Assembly: GCF_009765355.1 (NCBI RefSeq)
Contig: NZ_VTHK01000012.1
Coordinates: 1 to 64,000, forward strand
Origin: Amycolatopsis anabasis
Lineage (GTDB): Bacteria; Actinomycetota; Actinomycetes; Mycobacteriales; Pseudonocardiaceae
Length of the DNA: 64,000 nucleotides
Direction: 5' to 3'
Position numbers and translations under genes: made by a program
Notes under the pieces: model-generated
Database searches by the model: none
Told to the model about the DNA's origin: nothing
The model's input: only the letters and a program-made list of their open reading frames with translations
Part shown: piece after piece, positions 33,613 through 42,309 of the stretch
Layout: the number at the start of each line of letters is the position of its first letter
Numbering within the stretch: the first letter of the stretch is position 1

Positions 33613-36131
33613 CCGACAGGGCACAGACCCTCGACCAATCAGCTGAAGTCGACACCGGGGCAGACGCGCCAGCCACTTTCCACGGCGAGGCGGCTCGAAA
33701 GCTGGTGCTTCGGTTCCCTGCTCGCACCCGGCCCGACAGTTGGCCGACGACTGCCGCCAGCAGGGCCGAGATCCTCACTCTCATCGATCAACCTCAGATG
33801 CGGGCCGGGGAGAGGAGGACGCAGGACGCGCGGCGTTATGGTGTCAAGCGATTGCTGCGGTGGTTGGAGACCTTTCCGGGTTCGACCTGGCAGGAGCGGT
33901 GGCAGGCCAGCTCTGCCTCGTCCCTGGGCTCCCAGTGGCTTCAGGTTCTGGTGACCTGGTTGGACGGCCGGGGAGAGCGGCCCAGGTCGGCGGAACTGAA
34001 AAGTGGGCTGCTTTGCCTGCTGGCGGCGGACGTCATACGCCCCGACCTGGAATTTCTCATGCAGACTCACCGCTCTTGGCAGTTCCGAGAGGCCATCGCT
34101 ACCCACCGCGATCCGGTCGGGTTTGCGCGACTCGCGGAAGTCTGCGATTCGGACATGCTGGTCTCCCGGAGATGGCGGACAGCGCTCGGGCAGATTGCCA
34201 CCATCATCACCGCGAAGGGCGGTCACGTCGCGGACATCACGGTTGGGGATTGCCTCGAACTTCGCCGGGTCGAACACGACACGCTCAAACGAGGAGGCCA
34301 CAGCCGGTTCCAGTTTTACGCGCTGCTCAAGGACTTGGGTCTGTTCCCGTCAGACGCTCCAGCCACGCTCAGGATGTTCACCAAATTTTCCGGACAGGTA
34401 ACTCCCCAGCAGCTGGTCGACCGCTACAGACCGGAATGCCGTCCGATCCGCGACCTCTTTGTCGACTACATCACCGAACGTCAGCCGACCTTGGACTACA
34501 CCTCGTTGCAAACCCTCGCCTATGCGCTGGTCTCGATGTTCTGGAAGGACCTGGAGAACCACCATCCACGCATCGACTCGTTACGTCTTCCCCAGGAGGT
34601 CGTGACTGCCTGGAAACAGCGGATAAGCACCAAGGTCACCCGCCGTCGTCTACCAGACGGCACGGTCCTCGAGGTGAGGAGTCCTCGCGACAGCTACCTG
34701 GACATCCTGAGCTACGTCCGCGGGTTCTATCTCGACCTCGCCGAGTGGGCGCAGGAGGACCCGGCCCGCTGGGGACCCTGGGCCGCACCCAACCCCGTCA
34801 GCAGCAGAGAAATCAGCTACAAGAAGCACGATTCTCGCGTCAAGGCGAAGATGGACCAACGGACCCGGGAACGCCTGCCAGTGCTTCCTACCCTGGTCCG
34901 CGCTGCCGAGCAGCGACTCCGGGACGCCCGGGCCCGGCTGGAAGCCGTCCGCGCTGCCACTGCCAGGAGTTCGTTCACAGTCCTTGGCGAGACCTTCCTG
35001 AAGGCGGCTAGCAGGGACGACGGCGACCCGAACGCGTCGGTCGTCGCCTACGACCAAAGCGGACGACGGCGGTACTTCGGGCAGGAGGAACATCGGGCCT
35101 TCTGGGGATGGGCGGCAATTGAGTTCCTCCGCCACACCGGCACCCGAATTGAGGAGATGCTGGAAACCAGCCACCACAGCATCACCCAATACATCCTTCC
35201 GACCAGTGGCGAACGCATCCCGCTCCTCCAGATCGCCCCATCCAAGACCGACCTGGAGCGGCTGCTGGTCGTGAGTCCCGAACTGGCCGACGTCCTCAGC
35301 GTGATCATCAGCCGCATCCGCCGTGACAACGGCGCGGTCCCGCTGGTCCCCTTCCACGACGTCCTGGAGAAGGTCTGGATGGAACCTCTGCCCCTGCTGT
35401 TTCAATGGCGCAGCGGGGGCGAAAACCGTGCCATCTCACCCAGTTTGATCCGAAAAGCGATCAACGAGATCCTCGCGGACACCGGCCTCACCGATGCCAC
35501 CGGGCAGCCGCTGCACTTCCAACCGCACGACTTCCGGAGGATCTTCGCCACCGAGGCCATCATGAACGGGATGCCGCCCCACATCGCCCAACTCATCCTC
35601 GGGCACCAGGACATCAACACCACCATGGGCTACAAGGCGGTCTATCCCGAGGAAGCCATCAACGGCCACCGGGCCTTCATCGCCCGCCGCCGAGCCCTGC
35701 GCCCCGCCGAGGAATACCGGGTCCCCACCGACGAGGAATGGGACGAGTTCCTCGGCCATTTCCAGCGGCGCAAGGTCGCTCTGGGCGACTGCGGCCGCGC
35801 CTACGGGACCAGTTGCCAGCACGAGCACAGCTGCATCCGATGCCCGCTTCTTCGCGTTGACCCGAAGGAGAAACCCCGTCTGATCGAGATCCGCGACAAC
35901 CTCACCGACCGAATCGAGGAAGCCGAACGCGAAGGCTGGCTCGGCGAAGCTGAAGGCCTGCACGTCAGCCTGTCCGCCGCGAACGACAAACTCGCCTACC
36001 TGGAGAGACGCGCCCACCGCGCCACCACCATCAACCTCGGCCTCCCCACCTTCGGAGAGATCATCGGCAGAACCGCCACCCTTCCCGCCCGGCCCACGCG
36101 GCAGGCTCCCGCTCTCGACACGGTCAGCTGA
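33609..36131 (+). CDS. tyrosine recombinase, TnpB-like (large)
   Basis: 840 aa; the GTG overlaps the TnpA stop (GTGA). A long N-terminal region of about 450 residues, much larger than in simple integrases, precedes the catalytic domain: Arg513 (HTGTRIEEML), His640 and Arg643 (HDFRRIF), His666 and Tyr675 (LGHQDINTTMGY). A cysteine-bearing segment (CGRAYGTSCQHEHSCIRCPL) near the C-terminus is typical of the large recombinases in these elements and probably binds zinc. It acts with TnpA. Confidence 0.92.
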   Translation: MTDRAQTLDQSAEVDTGADAPATFHGEAARKLVLRFPARTRPDSWPTTAASRAEILTLIDQPQMRAGERRTQDARRYGVKRLLRWLETFPGSTWQERWQASSASSLGSQWLQVLVTWLDGRGERPRSAELKSGLLCLLAADVIRPDLEFLMQTHRSWQFREAIATHRDPVGFARLAEVCDSDMLVSRRWRTALGQIATIITAKGGHVADITVGDCLELRRVEHDTLKRGGHSRFQFYALLKDLGLFPSDAPATLRMFTKFSGQVTPQQLVDRYRPECRPIRDLFVDYITERQPTLDYTSLQTLAYALVSMFWKDLENHHPRIDSLRLPQEVVTAWKQRISTKVTRRRLPDGTVLEVRSPRDSYLDILSYVRGFYLDLAEWAQEDPARWGPWAAPNPVSSREISYKKHDSRVKAKMDQRTRERLPVLPTLVRAAEQRLRDARARLEAVRAATARSSFTVLGETFLKAASRDDGDPNASVVAYDQSGRRRYFGQEEHRAFWGWAAIEFLRHTGTRIEEMLETSHHSITQYILPTSGERIPLLQIAPSKTDLERLLVVSPELADVLSVIISRIRRDNGAVPLVPFHDVLEKVWMEPLPLLFQWRSGGENRAISPSLIRKAINEILADTGLTDATGQPLHFQPHDFRRIFATEAIMNGMPPHIAQLILGHQDINTTMGYKAVYPEEAINGHRAFIARRRALRPAEEYRVPTDEEWDEFLGHFQRRKVALGDCGRAYGTSCQHEHSCIRCPLLRVDPKEKPRLIEIRDNLTDRIEEAEREGWLGEAEGLHVSLSAANDKLAYLERRAHRATTINLGLPTFGEIIGRTATLPARPTRQAPALDTVS

Positions 36132-36149
36132 CCAAGGACGGCACCCACC

Positions 36150-36368
36150 ATGAACCTGGACACCAACGATGCCGTCGAGCTGGCCGAACTGCTCCAGTTC
36201 CTGCACGACTGGCTCGCCACCGACCCCGACCGGTTAGCCGAGTCACTGGACCGGTTCGTCGGAAGCCGGGCCTACGACCTCGCCGAGCTGCGCACCGACC
36301 TCAATCGGTTCACCTTCCTCCTCGGCGGCAACGACGGCGAAGGTCTGTTCACCCACGAATCCGAGTAG
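36150..36368 (+). CDS. small accessory protein, TnpC position
   Basis: 72 aa, ATG 36150, 18 bp after TnpB. Acidic and helical (VELAELLQFLHDWLATDPDR), with no DNA-binding motif. Position and size suit the TnpC accessory role in Tn554-like elements, where the third protein influences orientation and frequency; sequence similarity to known TnpC could not be judged. Confidence 0.6.
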   Translation: MNLDTNDAVELAELLQFLHDWLATDPDRLAESLDRFVGSRAYDLAELRTDLNRFTFLLGGNDGEGLFTHESE

Positions 36369-36419
36369 CGAGGCATCGATCCCAGTAGGTCGCAGCAGTT
36401 GCTCGTAGTTCAGAGAACG

Positions 36420-36825
36420 CGGCTGGCACCGGTACAACACCGTCGACCTCGCCCGGATCGCACGAAGCCCGGATCGCCGCGACCAGCAGTGCCTGCGCGC
36501 GGTGTTGCGCATCGCCCGGGACTACCTTGTCCCGCTGTGGCTCGGGGCCTACCCCCGTTGGGATGCGCGCAGCGCCGAGTTATGCGGGCAGCCACAGATC
36601 GAAGCCGTGTCGAGCACCAGCCTGCCCGGAACACCCGGCCAGATGTACCGGTTCGACGGATTCGAACGCATCCGGGTCTCGCGGGGCGCCAAAGGCGGCG
36701 GGCACCAGCGGCCCAGCGTCGCGAACGCCATCGACGACGGCGCGCGGGGTCTGTGGGTCTACCGCTACCCGCAACCAGTACGACCCGCCACCGCCTCAAG
36801 GGAATCCCGCACGGTGACCGCGTAA
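36420..36825 (+). pseudogene. Mom/GNAT-like gene, 3' half, cut by transposon
   Basis: Continues the 32030 gene: GWHRYNTVDLARIARSPDRR, LRAVLRIARDYLVPLWLG, then SSTSLPGTPGQMYRFDGF, ending with a Pro/Arg-rich tail and a stop at 36825. Joining 32274 to 36420 restores ...CKAR-GWHRYN... in frame (about 217 residues). No ribosome-binding site of its own was seen. Confidence 0.65.
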
Positions 36826-36847
36826 CGGGCCTGCACTTTCGCGTCCA

Positions 36848-37119
36848 TCAAAAACGTTCGCCAGTTCACTTCTTTAGCGGGATTAGACGACCTGGGCGGG
36901 ATTTACGTATAGCGTGGAAAACACCGTGACGAGCCGAGCCTAGTCGGAACTCCGCACACATTCGGACTCCTGTTCTGGTCAATCTCCGGCCACAGAGAGC
37001 GCACATCCCGGAATCCGGCGACGGGAAGAGCCAGATACAGGGAGGACTCCTCCCACCGGCCTCAGCGCGCGATCACGGGCGAAATCCCCCGGCCTCTTTA
37101 CAGGAAGGCGCCCGCTGCC
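36848..37119 (+). promoter_or_regulatory. promoter and long 5' region of PAPS-reductase-like gene
   Basis: A box AAACGTTCGCCAG near 36851, similar to the variant box of copy 10, precedes TATAGC at 36908 by roughly the usual distance. The GATCGAACGAA block and the GTGAC-loop hairpin are missing. A GGGAGGA/TCCTCCC hairpin lies further down and AGGAAGG sits before the ATG. The leader is about 200 nt. Partial member of the regulon. Confidence 0.4.
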
Positions 37120-38163
37120 ATGTCTCAGCTCCCCCTGCTCGAATTGCCTCAACACACCATCACTCCAGCGCCCGAGCCTGACCTGTGCGATTACGACATC
37201 GTCGTGGTCGGCTTGTCCGGCAAGGACGGAGTCACCGCGCTCATGGAAATGGCGGCACGGTGCCGCGCCGCCGGAGTCTTCGACCGCCTGTGGACCGTGC
37301 ATGCAGACCTCGGCTTGATGGAAGCTCCGGGCGTTCATTTTGAAGGACGGTACTACCCCAGCAACCGGGAACTGGTGGCCCTGCAAAGCACCTATTTCGG
37401 TGTGCCTGCCAGCCGTCACATCGAGACGCACCGCACCGTGCTGGATGGCACGACCTGGCGAGACCAGACCTTGATCGAGTACGTCGCGATGAAGGGAATG
37501 TTTCCGGACGCGGCCCGTCGCTGGTGCACCAGCGACCTAAAATCTACGAAAATCAAGGCGGCTCTGACCCCGCTCGTGCGGCATCTGCGCAAGCAACTCG
37601 ATCGTCCGGTGCGCATCTTAAACGTGCTCGGCTTGCGCGCGGATGAGAGTACCCACCGCGCCGAACGCCCCACCTACCAGTGCACGACGTCAAATCAACA
37701 CCGTCATGTCGACGAGCACCTTCCCTGTCACCACTTCTCCACCGCGCAGGTCTGGCGGGCCATCGAGGACAGCGGAGTGCCCTACCACTGGTGGTACGAC
37801 TCCGCGCCCGGCCGCGGCGACCGCGCCGGCGCCAGCCGCCTGTCCTGCTCGCTGTGCATTCTCGGCAGCAAAGGGGACAGCATCCTCGCGGTCCGCCGAC
37901 GGCCCCGCCTGGCCGCGCTCTACCACGAAGTCGAGCAGCGCACCGGGCACTTGTTCAAGCTCGACCTGCCGATGAGCCGCCTGCTGAAACTGGCTGCCCA
38001 GCCCGGTGGCCCGGACCCCGGTGTGGTGCTCGACGAACAGAACCCGGAATTCGATGCCCTGGAGGCCCGCGTCCGCAGGCACCTCGACCAGCCCGTCAAG
38101 CTCAAGGCCAGCACCGCCCACACCACCGACCCGGGGTGCCTGGCCTGCACCGGATGCGGCTGA
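37120..38163 (+). CDS. PAPS-reductase-like PP-loop protein
   Basis: 347 aa, ATG 37120 after AGGAAGG. PP-loop signature VVVGLSGKDGVTALMEM (SGKD), then RRWCTSDLKSTKIK, LNVLGLRADES, and RLSCSLCILGSKGD, typical of phage/plasmid members of the PAPS reductase/ATP pyrophosphatase superfamily. C-terminal CLACTGC is a further cysteine cluster. These proteins adenylate a substrate, often ahead of sulfur or amide transfer. One of three PP-loop-type proteins in the array (with 42306 and 49935). Confidence 0.8.
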   Translation: MSQLPLLELPQHTITPAPEPDLCDYDIVVVGLSGKDGVTALMEMAARCRAAGVFDRLWTVHADLGLMEAPGVHFEGRYYPSNRELVALQSTYFGVPASRHIETHRTVLDGTTWRDQTLIEYVAMKGMFPDAARRWCTSDLKSTKIKAALTPLVRHLRKQLDRPVRILNVLGLRADESTHRAERPTYQCTTSNQHRHVDEHLPCHHFSTAQVWRAIEDSGVPYHWWYDSAPGRGDRAGASRLSCSLCILGSKGDSILAVRRRPRLAALYHEVEQRTGHLFKLDLPMSRLLKLAAQPGGPDPGVVLDEQNPEFDALEARVRRHLDQPVKLKASTAHTTDPGCLACTGCG

Positions 38164-38177
38164 AGATCTCCCCCCTC

Positions 38178-38222
38178 GCTGGCTGTGTACCCGCGGAAGC
38201 ACCACGCGGGCACACAGCCAGC
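38178..38222 (+). terminator. terminator after the PAPS-reductase-like gene
   Basis: GCTGGCTGTGT and its complement flank an inner CCCGCG/CGCGGG stem. Confidence 0.75.
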
Positions 38223-38255
38223 AATTCCCAACATTCGGCCCGCCATCAGCCACGG

Positions 38256-38383
38256 GAAAAATGCTCACGGAATCGGCCATCACAAGGAAAAAGATGCTGA
38301 GTCGTCCTCTATGGACATACGGTGGGTAGTGGTCGCGGCCGGGGGTGACGGCCCCTGGAAGCGCCGACGGCAGATCGAACGAA
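38256..38383 (+). promoter_or_regulatory. conserved promoter-leader module, copy 4
   Basis: Upstream box AAAAATGCTCACGGAA (TGC 38262), TACGGT at 38318 (56 bp), hairpin CCGGGG-GTGACGGC-CCCTGG at 38339-38358, block CAGATCGAACGAA at 38371-38383. The next start (38451) is 67 bp further, longer than in other copies. Confidence 0.75.
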
Positions 38384-38450
38384 ACCCCGGGCCCTGCTCA
38401 CGGAGAACCGCCAGCCCAATACCTCACCGAGCCACGGAGGCGAGTGCAGC

Positions 38451-39398
38451 ATGACCACCCCAGCCCCGAAACCCTGCCAGCAAGTGCGTGGGAGGAACCG
38501 CGACAAACCCAATGGAACCATCGAGGAGAATTTCGCCATCATGCTCTCCGTGCTGGAAGCAGTGGAGACGCCTCAGGGCTTACGCGTGCTGGCTCCCGGC
38601 ATCGTCGAGATCCTGGACGAAACCCCCGAGCATCGGCTGACAATTTCCGGACCACACTACGGAAGCTATTCCGGAGGCTGTTCCTGCGGCGACTGGTGGG
38701 CCATGCTGTCCAGTTCTGCGGAAGCTGGCCGGGCGCACCGTCGCCACGTTGCCTCTGTGACAGGCGGCGGCGACAACCCCGGGCCGGGTGGGAACCTGCG
38801 GGAGCAGTACAAGCAGGCCCTCGACAATGCGGCATTCGAGCCGTCTGGCAACGCTGACGTGGACCGCTTCCGCAAGCACGCGAACCATGAGTACGACGGA
38901 TGGTGCTTCGTCTGCCAAGGCGATACGGCAGCGTTGGCAAACCTTCTTGCGCAGTTGCGCGGCGAAGAACTGGCCCGGCTTCGCAAGCAGGTCGAGGCGT
39001 TGGAACGGAACCTGGCCGACCTGAGCGGAATCACGGACCGACTGCCGGAGCGCGACGAGGCAGCCGTCAACGCGATCGTGTTATCCGAATCGAGTCGCGA
39101 CGCGGTCGAACACGTCGTGTTGGAGCATCTCGGCAGCCTGACCTCGTACCTCGCCGAACAGGTCACAGACAAATTGTTCGAGTTCCACGAGATTCGGGAT
39201 AGGCGTTCACCTGTCGCGACCGACGCGGACTCAACCTTGCCGAGTCATGTACGGCATCTGGTCTCCGGCGGTATCGGTGTTGTGCTCGCACACCACAGTG
39301 AAGGCTGGACGGCCGACTTCGGTGAGGGTCCACAGTATGTGAAGCCGCCGGACTTCGAGCCGTGGAGTCCTGCCACCCCCGCCACCGACCGCGGGTGA
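38451..39398 (+). CDS. hypothetical protein (315 aa)
   Basis: ATG 38451 behind GGAGG. Unknown. An N-terminal region contains GGCSCGDWWAMLSSSAEAGR and a distant WCFVCQG, possibly one zinc site. A coiled-coil segment (LARLRKQVEALERNLADL) sits mid-protein and the C-terminus is beta-rich. May act as a dimeric DNA-linked protein; no further evidence. Confidence 0.7.
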   Translation: MTTPAPKPCQQVRGRNRDKPNGTIEENFAIMLSVLEAVETPQGLRVLAPGIVEILDETPEHRLTISGPHYGSYSGGCSCGDWWAMLSSSAEAGRAHRRHVASVTGGGDNPGPGGNLREQYKQALDNAAFEPSGNADVDRFRKHANHEYDGWCFVCQGDTAALANLLAQLRGEELARLRKQVEALERNLADLSGITDRLPERDEAAVNAIVLSESSRDAVEHVVLEHLGSLTSYLAEQVTDKLFEFHEIRDRRSPVATDADSTLPSHVRHLVSGGIGVVLAHHSEGWTADFGEGPQYVKPPDFEPWSPATPATDRG

Positions 39399-39509
39399 CT
39401 TGCCCCCAACTGAGACACCCGGGCGCCCTTGGACTTCCAGGCCCAGCGCTGCTCGTGCCGAGGCACAACACATCTTGGCCCCTCACTCGAAGAACGGAGA
39501 AACCGCACA

Positions 39510-39986
39510 ATGCAGGCATACGTACAATTCGACTACGGCTACGACCTGGGCGGCTGGCCCATGAACTGGAAAGTGCGCGAACTGACCGAACACGGCGCGC
39601 CGACCGCCCCCTGGCTCGACCACGAGATCACGACCGACGATGACTTCCGTGCCCTGGTCGAACATCGGCTGCTGACCACCGTGGCGGGCTTCACCGACAC
39701 CGACATCGACGCAGCGGACTACCAAGCCCGGCGCATGGAGGCCCTGATACGCACCGGTGTCGTGCTGACCACTTACGGGGAATCCGGGGTCGAAGGTTGG
39801 ATTCTCAGCGCCGAGTCCTTCTGCCTGGAGGACTGGAACGAAACCATGGACTTGAGTAACGCCGATCTGGGTGACGAGACCGCACGGAAGCATTGGAACG
39901 CCGAACTCTCGGCGGCCCTCGACGCCCTCGGCTTCACACCGCAGCAGCAACGGCCCTGCTGGCTACTCAACGCCTCCGAGGACTGA
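39510..39986 (+). CDS. hypothetical protein (158 aa)
   Basis: ATG 39510 behind CGGAGAAA. Acidic, Trp-rich soluble protein (YGYDLGGWPMNWKVREL; DWNETMDLSNADLGDETARK). No family recognised. It lies 111 bp after the 315-aa gene with no leader module between them, so it is probably the second gene of that unit; ended by the palindrome at 40006. Confidence 0.7.
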   Translation: MQAYVQFDYGYDLGGWPMNWKVRELTEHGAPTAPWLDHEITTDDDFRALVEHRLLTTVAGFTDTDIDAADYQARRMEALIRTGVVLTTYGESGVEGWILSAESFCLEDWNETMDLSNADLGDETARKHWNAELSAALDALGFTPQQQRPCWLLNASED

Positions 39987-40005
39987 CCCAGCAACACACC
40001 CACCC

Positions 40006-40039
40006 CATGTCCGGCCCCGCGTACGCGGGGCCGGACATG
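40006..40039. terminator. 34-nt near-continuous palindrome
   Basis: Two 16-nt arms (core GTCCGGCCCCGCG) around a TA centre. Very stable, works in both directions. It separates 39510-39986 from the next small gene. Confidence 0.75.
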
Positions 40040-40061
40040 CCCATTTCTGAGATCCGAAAAT

Positions 40062-40439
40062 ATGCGAGCGCCGCCGCCCAGGGCCACACCGAAGCTCAGC
40101 GCGATCACGCGGTTGGACGCGGTGCTCCGCCGGATCGAGCTGAGCTACGAAACCACGAACGACTGGGAACGCGCCGCCGCGCTCCGGCGCACGATGGAGC
40201 GGCTGCGCAGCTACACCGAGGGTGACAACCACCGCGTGACGCTGGACGACCAGGCAGGCCACCGCGACGAGGTCGTGGTGCGTGCCACCAGCCGGAGTCA
40301 AACGGCCCGCCGCGGGCGCAGCAACGAGGCCCTGTACGTCGTCGGCCGCCGCCGGACCGTTGCCCGCGAGGCCACGGTGGTGTCGGTGGCGCGGATGTCG
40401 CTCCACGGCCCGCATCCCAGCAAGCCGGGTCGTCGCTGA
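40062..40439 (+). CDS. hypothetical basic protein (125 aa)
   Basis: ATG 40062, without a clear Shine-Dalgarno. Strongly basic and helical at the start (ITRLDAVLRRIELSYETT), with an Arg-rich C-terminus. It lies between two terminator hairpins (40006-40039 and 40478-40510), with only 22 bp ahead of it, so its expression source is unclear. Could bind nucleic acid. Confidence 0.5.
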   Translation: MRAPPPRATPKLSAITRLDAVLRRIELSYETTNDWERAAALRRTMERLRSYTEGDNHRVTLDDQAGHRDEVVVRATSRSQTARRGRSNEALYVVGRRRTVAREATVVSVARMSLHGPHPSKPGRR

Positions 40440-40477
40440 CCCCGCACGCGCCACCTCGATCGGCGCCCTCTGTCGCA

Positions 40478-40510
40478 TTGGCCGGTCCCGCACACGCGGG
40501 GGCCGGCCAA
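40478..40510 (+). terminator. terminator hairpin
   Basis: TTGGCCGGTCCCGC pairs, with one bulge, with GCGGGGGCCGGCCAA around loop ACAC. Confidence 0.7.
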
Positions 40511-40590
40511 TGCTGTCCTGTTGCGAAGAAATGCCCCGGTGTCACGCGGGTCGTATGACAGTGCTTCTCCATTGCCCGGACAGCTTCACG

Positions 40591-40715
40591 AAATCTGCTC
40601 TCAAATTGGGTTGACTAGGCATAATATTCCCTCCCCATGGGTGTTGTTAAGTAAAGTAATTGGTGTCAGGGAAATGGGAGTGACGCCCCGGAGTACCGGC
40701 ACTAGATCGAACGAA
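40591..40715 (+). promoter_or_regulatory. conserved promoter-leader module, copy 5
   Basis: Upstream box AAATCTGCTCTCAAA (TGC 40596), TAAAGT at 40652 (56 bp), GGTGTCAGGGAAA, hairpin TGGG-AGTGACGC-CCCG at 40675-40690 (outer pair U-G), block CTAGATCGAACGAA at 40702-40715. Confidence 0.8.
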
Positions 40716-40744
40716 TCCATACCCGTGGAAAGTGAATTCCTGTC

Positions 40745-41725
40745 ATGCCTATTCCTGCTCGACGAAGTGACTACACGTCGACGGTTCCGCTGCTCGATGT
40801 CGCGCAGCGCGCCGCCGTTGCCTACGACAACGTGCTGAACGCGGCCCGGGAGCATGCCCACTGGGGTCTTCAGCACTCCTACGCGGTGATCCGCGATCGG
40901 TTCCCCACCGCCGTCCGGCTGGTGGTCGACGATTCCGAGCGGCCCGAGAACGTCTGCCGGATCACCGGCATCCACGACGACGGCCGGATCGGCGAACTGT
41001 GGCACGCGGATTTCGCGCGTGACCATCCCGAAGAGGTGATCGAGGAGGCCAGCGAGTTGCTGGAGCGCGTGCTCCAGCACCGTCCCGCCTTCCTCCTGCC
41101 CGGCTGGGAGGAGACGCGCCGCGACTCCGGCGTGTTCGACGTCGACATGACCGCCGTTCCGGCCGCGCTGGACCTCAACCGGGTGGCGGTCATCCCGGCG
41201 ACGATTCCCGCGCTGCTGCGCGAGGTGCTCACCTACTGGCACCGCGAGGTCGCGCTCGCCGCCCGGGAGTACGCCCGGGGCCTGGTCGAAGGCCGGTACC
41301 GGCCCTTGACCTCGCTCACGCACTGGCACCAGGTTCCCGCAGTCCTCGGCTACGCCGTTCCCCACGGCCGTCAGGCACTGGTGGGCCCCGGCGGCATCGA
41401 GATGAGCGCGGTCGCCTGGAAGACCGGTATCGGTGTGCCGCACGGTCTCGCCGACGGCGTGCTCGAGCAGGTGGAAAACCAGCGACGCCTCGGTGTCACG
41501 CGTCCGTTCCGCCAGCGCATCCCGGTTTCCCAGGACGCTCTCGACCGGCACGACATCACGCTGGGCGAACTGGCCACCGCGTTCGACGGCGACGTGCGCG
41601 CCGCCGCGGTCGCCGTGCTCCGGGCCGAGGACATGTGGGCAGACCCCGCAGATGCCCGCAGCACCAACGACCGGTCCGGGGCTGTGCCGGGCACGCCCTT
41701 CTCGCCTGCGGCGTCGCGCGCCTGA
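40745..41725 (+). CDS. hypothetical protein (326 aa)
   Basis: ATG 40745. Unknown. Alpha/beta protein with an acidic middle (HPEEVIEEASELLERVLQHR). The C-terminal 120 residues resemble the end of the 29796-30662 product (WKTGIGVPHGLADGVLEQV). Single gene between leader copy 5 and a strong terminator. No catalytic motif recognised. Confidence 0.7.
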   Translation: MPIPARRSDYTSTVPLLDVAQRAAVAYDNVLNAAREHAHWGLQHSYAVIRDRFPTAVRLVVDDSERPENVCRITGIHDDGRIGELWHADFARDHPEEVIEEASELLERVLQHRPAFLLPGWEETRRDSGVFDVDMTAVPAALDLNRVAVIPATIPALLREVLTYWHREVALAAREYARGLVEGRYRPLTSLTHWHQVPAVLGYAVPHGRQALVGPGGIEMSAVAWKTGIGVPHGLADGVLEQVENQRRLGVTRPFRQRIPVSQDALDRHDITLGELATAFDGDVRAAAVAVLRAEDMWADPADARSTNDRSGAVPGTPFSPAASRA

Positions 41726-41733
41726 CCCGCGTC

Positions 41734-41773
41734 GGTGGCGGGCCGGCCGGACGGAACCGGCCCGCCCGCCACC
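41734..41773 (+). terminator. terminator hairpin
   Basis: GGTGGCGGGCCGG and CCGGCCCGCCCGCCACC pair around a short loop. Confidence 0.7.
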
Positions 41774-41814
41774 CGCTGAACCTCTCCCCTTTTGTTGTTA
41801 TTCCCAAGGAGAAC

Positions 41815-42309
41815 ATGGTGACCTTCACCGACCCTGCCGAGAAAGCGGCCGACGAAAAGCGCCTGGTAGACCTCGCCCTCAGCCTGGACGTCGAGTCCAT
41901 TGATCTCGACGAGGTTGTCCACGATGTGGCCAGCCAGATCGCCAGCGATATCAACAACGGTGGTCTGTACAGCCAGATTGGGTATCTGCTGAGCGAACTC
42001 GGCGTGGCCGAGATCGAAGCCGAGATCCGTTCCGCCGCCGAAGCGGCTGCCGAGGAAGAGGTTGCGGACAACGACGCGTCCGGCCACGAGCTGGATCTCG
42101 TTCCGCAGCCGCAGGACTCGGGCGCTGAGCCGGTGAACTTGGCGGACGACACGAGCGCGGCGGCGGCCGCGGTGCGCGACCTGGTCGCGGACATCACCAC
42201 CGACGCGAACGGGCGCTGGAACGCCTACGAGGTCGCCGAGCGTTTCAGCGCTTGGCTGATCGAGCACGGGCTGTCCGTCGACGAGCACGCGGCCGGAGGT
42301 GGGCGATGA
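41815..42309 (+). CDS. acidic hypothetical protein (164 aa)
   Basis: ATG 41815 (GTG 41818 also possible) behind AAGGAGAAC. Very acidic, helical (LALSLDVESIDLDEVVHDVA; EAEIRSAAEAAAEEEVADND), with a C-terminal LVADITTDANGRWNAYEVAE segment. Could be an adaptor or DNA mimic; composition is the only hint. Its stop overlaps the next ATG. No leader module precedes it although a terminator does. Confidence 0.65.
   Translation: MVTFTDPAEKAADEKRLVDLALSLDVESIDLDEVVHDVASQIASDINNGGLYSQIGYLLSELGVAEIEAEIRSAAEAAAEEEVADNDASGHELDLVPQPQDSGAEPVNLADDTSAAAAAVRDLVADITTDANGRWNAYEVAERFSAWLIEHGLSVDEHAAGGGR

Larger units (their letters stand above)
32275..36419 (+). mobile_element. Tn554-like tyrosine-recombinase transposon
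   Basis: About 4.1 kb carrying two overlapping tyrosine recombinase genes and a small third gene, the tnpA-tnpB-tnpC layout of Tn554. It splits one reading frame (32030-32274 and 36420-36825). CGCG occurs at both junctions (32271-32274, 36418-36421), so the exact boundary is ambiguous by a few bases. CTGAACTA (32283-32290) and its complement TAGTTCAG (36406-36413) lie near the ends as short inverted repeats. No cargo gene is present. Confidence 0.75.

Noticed and set aside
36848..36913. Full leader module before the PAPS-reductase-like gene
   Set aside because: Box and -10 are only approximate and neither the GTGAC hairpin nor the GATCGAACGAA block is present; listed only as a partial promoter.
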